Source of the DNA: Methanoregulaceae archaeon
GTDB lineage: Archaea; Halobacteriota; Methanomicrobia; Methanomicrobiales; Methanospirillaceae
DNA: 8,367 nt
Direction: 5' to 3'
Assembly: GCA_019695435.1 (NCBI GenBank)
Contig: JACTVF010000093.1
Location: 1-8,367 of the forward strand
Shown: positions 6,728-8,367 of the stretch, in pieces
How positions within the stretch are numbered: the first letter of the stretch is position 1
Layout: the number at the start of each line of letters is the position of its first letter
Notes under the pieces: generated by a model
Database searches by the model: none
What the model saw: the letters and a program-made list of their open reading frames with translations, nothing else
What the model was told of the DNA's origin: nothing
Position numbers and translations under genes: made by a program

Positions 6728-6735
6728 TCAGGTAC

Positions 6736-6741
6736 TTTTTA
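6736..6741 (+). promoter_or_regulatory. TATA-like element of the unknown gene
   Basis: TTTTTA is centred about 31 nt before the ATG at 6770 and would give a leader of only a few bases. It decides the start: a GTG at 6746 in the same frame lies just 5 nt after this element, upstream of where transcription should begin, so ATG 6770 is preferred. Confidence 0.35.
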
Positions 6742-6753
6742 GCATGTGATACG

Positions 6754-6761
6754 TAATAATT
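6754..6761 (-). promoter_or_regulatory. TATA box of metG
   Basis: The minus strand reads AATTATTA, centred about 30 nt before the metG ATG. It sits inside the 42-bp divergent interval, and the element for the opposite gene lies about 19 nt away. Both promoters must therefore use the same small stretch of DNA. Confidence 0.45.
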
Positions 6762-6769
6762 CATGTACC

Positions 6770-7567
6770 ATGGCAAAGATCCTGCCGCTTGCAACACGGG
6801 CATTCGGCGCGGAACCCCCTGTGCCGGACATCGCTACGCTCGCCAGCTGGGTAGCAGATCACCGGGGAACTGCGGCTGATCTGCATGCGTTCCGGCTCGA
6901 CATATCGCTTGCCTCTCAACTCGATTCAGGCATCACGTTTCCGTGCGCCGGCGGTCTCTTCTGCCGCGACCGGATACTGGAATGCCTTGCCGGACTGAAC
7001 GATGACCGGAATAGTGCTGTCGGGGAGCTGGATGTGGATCCCGGTGCACTCACGGATGATGCCATGATGCTTGCCGCACAGAAAAAAGAAGTCTGGTGCG
7101 CATTTCCCTCCCCGCACACTCTCGGAATTATCGACACATATTATGGTGACGACGATGAGTGGTGCGACGCGATCACAGGAGCCTATCGTACCCTGATGAG
7201 GGCGATGCGTGACGCAGGGATTGGGGGGCACGTGCTCATTTGTGATACTGTGGATGAAGCAGAGATTTCAGCACTCGCCGGAAAGAAGGTCTTCTTTTTT
7301 ACACCTGAGCCGGACCGTGAGGATCTTTTAAAACTCATGGAATACCGGCAGCAGGTAGCAGCGGGTAACAATATGCTGGAAACTGTATTCGATCTCGCAA
7401 ACGAGTACGATATCACCCGGTTAATCGTGATAGATCCGGACGATGATGGACTCCGGCTCGCATTATCGCACCTTGACCCGGACCAAGTGACGGCCGGGGG
7501 TTACTGCACAGATGCGTGCGACACCTACTGGGCAAAACTCGTGGAGAGTGCAGTATATGTGAAATGA
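6770..7567 (+). CDS. Unknown protein divergent from metG
   Basis: I do not recognise this 265-residue soluble protein. It has no signal peptide or membrane helix and is rich in Asp/Glu. The C-terminal two thirds alternate short hydrophobic strands with helices (HVLICDT 154-160, KKVFFFTPEP 172-181, ITRLIVIDPDDDG 215-227), suggesting an alpha/beta fold. The acidic segment DPDDDG and the YGDDDEW segment (125-131) could bind metal. There are eight cysteines. C59/C65 form a CX5C and C246/C250 a CX3C (GGYCTDAC), a spacing that could suit a metal or Fe-S site, though no known motif is complete. The start is ATG 6770, not the in-frame GTG at 6746, because of the promoter position and the absence of a Shine-Dalgarno for either. 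Codon usage and length support a real gene. It is divergent from metG across 42 bp and followed by a gene-free gap, so context gives little functional hint. Confidence 0.75.
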   Translation: MAKILPLATRAFGAEPPVPDIATLASWVADHRGTAADLHAFRLDISLASQLDSGITFPCAGGLFCRDRILECLAGLNDDRNSAVGELDVDPGALTDDAMMLAAQKKEVWCAFPSPHTLGIIDTYYGDDDEWCDAITGAYRTLMRAMRDAGIGGHVLICDTVDEAEISALAGKKVFFFTPEPDREDLLKLMEYRQQVAAGNNMLETVFDLANEYDITRLIVIDPDDDGLRLALSHLDPDQVTAGGYCTDACDTYWAKLVESAVYVK

Positions 7568-7977
7568 GGTACATTCCCCATTATTGCGCACACGGGTCAG
7601 GCATTTCCGCTAATACGATCGTTGCAGATTCCCCGTGTTAATCAAAGAGATGTGTCTTTAAGTGCCCTCAAATCTTTTGTATCCCATGGACGAACCCCTC
7701 CATTTTACTCCAGCGACGACTCATTATCTGTTTTGAAGCGATTCCGGATATCCATCGCAGAGAAAGATCCGGTCTTTCCGGGAGAGGGTCAGCAGATCCC
7801 GACCCCCAGTAAAAGAATTTCAGCCAAAAGCCTGCAGGGCACACGTCATGACATGGGGCTATGGAGCAAGCATTAATAACAAGAGATAAAAGCATTGGTA
7901 CAGTGGAAAGAGAGTGGTTATATGCCGCACACATGTCTCATGGTATCCCCGGGAAAAAAAACATCGGATGGATCAGC
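7568..7977. other. 410-bp intergenic region before the PKD protein gene
   Basis: No convincing gene is seen here. Frames open on both strands across the middle (about 7622-7876 plus, 7668-7934 minus) but have arbitrary composition and no proper start signals. Short inverted repeats include GGGTC/GACCC at 7786-7805 and the palindrome GGATATCC at 7746-7753. The right end holds the probable promoter of the PKD gene. The length is generous for one promoter, so a small RNA or an upstream regulatory site cannot be excluded, but nothing specific supports one. Confidence 0.5.
7916..7923 (+). promoter_or_regulatory. TATA box of the PKD protein gene
   Basis: GGTTATAT is preceded by the purine-rich stretch GAAAGAGAG, which fits a TFB recognition element. 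A start about 25 nt downstream would fall near 7945, giving a leader of about 30 nt with a Shine-Dalgarno-like GGATGGATC (7966-7974) close to the ATG at 7978. It would start transcription after the in-frame ATG at 7933, favouring 7978. Confidence 0.45.
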
Positions 7978-8367
7978 ATGAAAACAAAGCCTGTGTTCTG
8001 TCTATTTCTTGTCCTTGTTGCTGGTGTAATTCTCATAAGCCCGGTCATGGGAGCTGTTCCTGTCGCATCGTTCATATCAAATGCTACCACGGGAACCGTC
8101 CCGTTTACCGTGCAGTTCATGGACACCTCCGTGAATACACCGACATCGTGGACATGGCTGTTCGGTGATGGCGGAATTTCCTCAAGCCAGGATCCGGCAC
8201 ATACCTACACAACTGCCGGAACCTATACCGTTACACTTATCGCAACAAACGCTGCAGGCAGCAACACCCTCACCAATGCGGGGTACATTACCGTAACGAA
8301 GACTTCATCCGTTCCCGTTGTCTCCTTCGTGACGAATATTACATCAGGCGTCGTACCTCTGACTGTT
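7978..8367 (+). CDS. Exported PKD-repeat surface protein, N-terminal part
   Basis: The first 130 codons of a gene that runs off the right edge encode an exported protein. Residues 1-25 are a signal peptide: MKTK, hydrophobic core VFCLFLVLVAGVILI, and likely cleavage after VMG. A complete PKD domain follows (about 28-107). It has the family hallmarks: a PFTVQFMDTS strand, the WTWLFGDG core (58-65), then AHTYTTAGTYTVTL. A second PKD domain begins at about 113 (VPVVSFV...VPLTV) with the same opening as the first, so this is a tandem-repeat protein. PKD domains are beta-sandwiches common on methanogen cell surfaces, where they serve adhesion or as spacers. Sequons at N35 and N120 suggest glycosylation. 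The ATG at 7978 is chosen because it directly starts a canonical signal peptide and has GGATGGATC just upstream. An in-frame ATG at 7933 would add 15 polar residues and lies before the predicted transcription start. The C-terminal architecture is unseen. Confidence 0.9.
   Translation, partial: MKTKPVFCLFLVLVAGVILISPVMGAVPVASFISNATTGTVPFTVQFMDTSVNTPTSWTWLFGDGGISSSQDPAHTYTTAGTYTVTLIATNAAGSNTLTNAGYITVTKTSSVPVVSFVTNITSGVVPLTV

Noticed and set aside
4637..7687. 13-bp exact repeat TTTTGTATCCCAT at 4637-4649 and 7675-7687, both in gaps
   Set aside because: One 13-mer match in about 8.4 kb is expected at roughly this frequency by chance, the flanks differ, and the two sites have different positions relative to neighbouring genes.
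7622..7876. 84-codon plus-strand open frame in the gap before the PKD gene
   Set aside because: It starts with a non-ATG codon, lacks a ribosome-binding site, has Ser/Arg-rich arbitrary composition, and overlaps a similarly unconvincing minus-strand frame at 7668-7934.
7914..8168. 84-codon plus-strand frame overlapping the start of the PKD gene
   Set aside because: The frame at 7978 gives a canonical signal peptide and PKD domain, so this one is a shadow in another phase.

Overview
The window looks like a piece of a methanogenic archaeal chromosome, most likely from the order Methanomicrobiales (Methanoregula-like). This is inferred from gene content and signal style, not from a marker gene. 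It carries a small siroheme sulfite/nitrite reductase-like protein of the methanogen type, a DUF3821-type surface protein with a Thr/Pro-rich C-terminal tether, a PKD-domain exported protein, and archaeal TATA-type promoters. Several of these promoters lie so close to the start codon that leaderless transcripts are expected.

Layout from left to right. Positions 2-154 hold the C-terminal end of a plus-strand membrane protein resembling UPF0316/DUF2179. Positions 155-869 have no convincing gene. Their right part is AT-rich, and at 505-632 they contain a very GC-rich, multiply self-complementary element, the most unusual non-coding structure in the window. A minus-strand siroheme/ferredoxin reductase-like gene follows (870-1757), divergent from a plus-strand surface glycoprotein gene (1991-3049). 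That gene converges with only 10 bp to spare on a minus-strand aldehyde dehydrogenase gene (3060-4490). Next comes the minus-strand gene for methionyl-tRNA synthetase, metG (4739-6727). It is divergent from a plus-strand gene of unknown function (6770-7567), and the two share a 42-bp promoter interval. After a 410-bp gap the window ends inside a secreted PKD-repeat protein (7978 to the right edge).

No multigene operon is visible: neighbours are divergent, convergent, or separated by about 250 bp with their own promoter. The genes are therefore mostly single transcription units: housekeeping translation (metG), redox metabolism (siroheme protein, aldehyde dehydrogenase) and cell-surface proteins. 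No defence system, integrase, transposase, CRISPR array, tRNA or rRNA was recognised. The best leads for something undescribed are the structured element at 505-632, the unknown cysteine-containing protein beside metG, and the small stand-alone siroheme protein.
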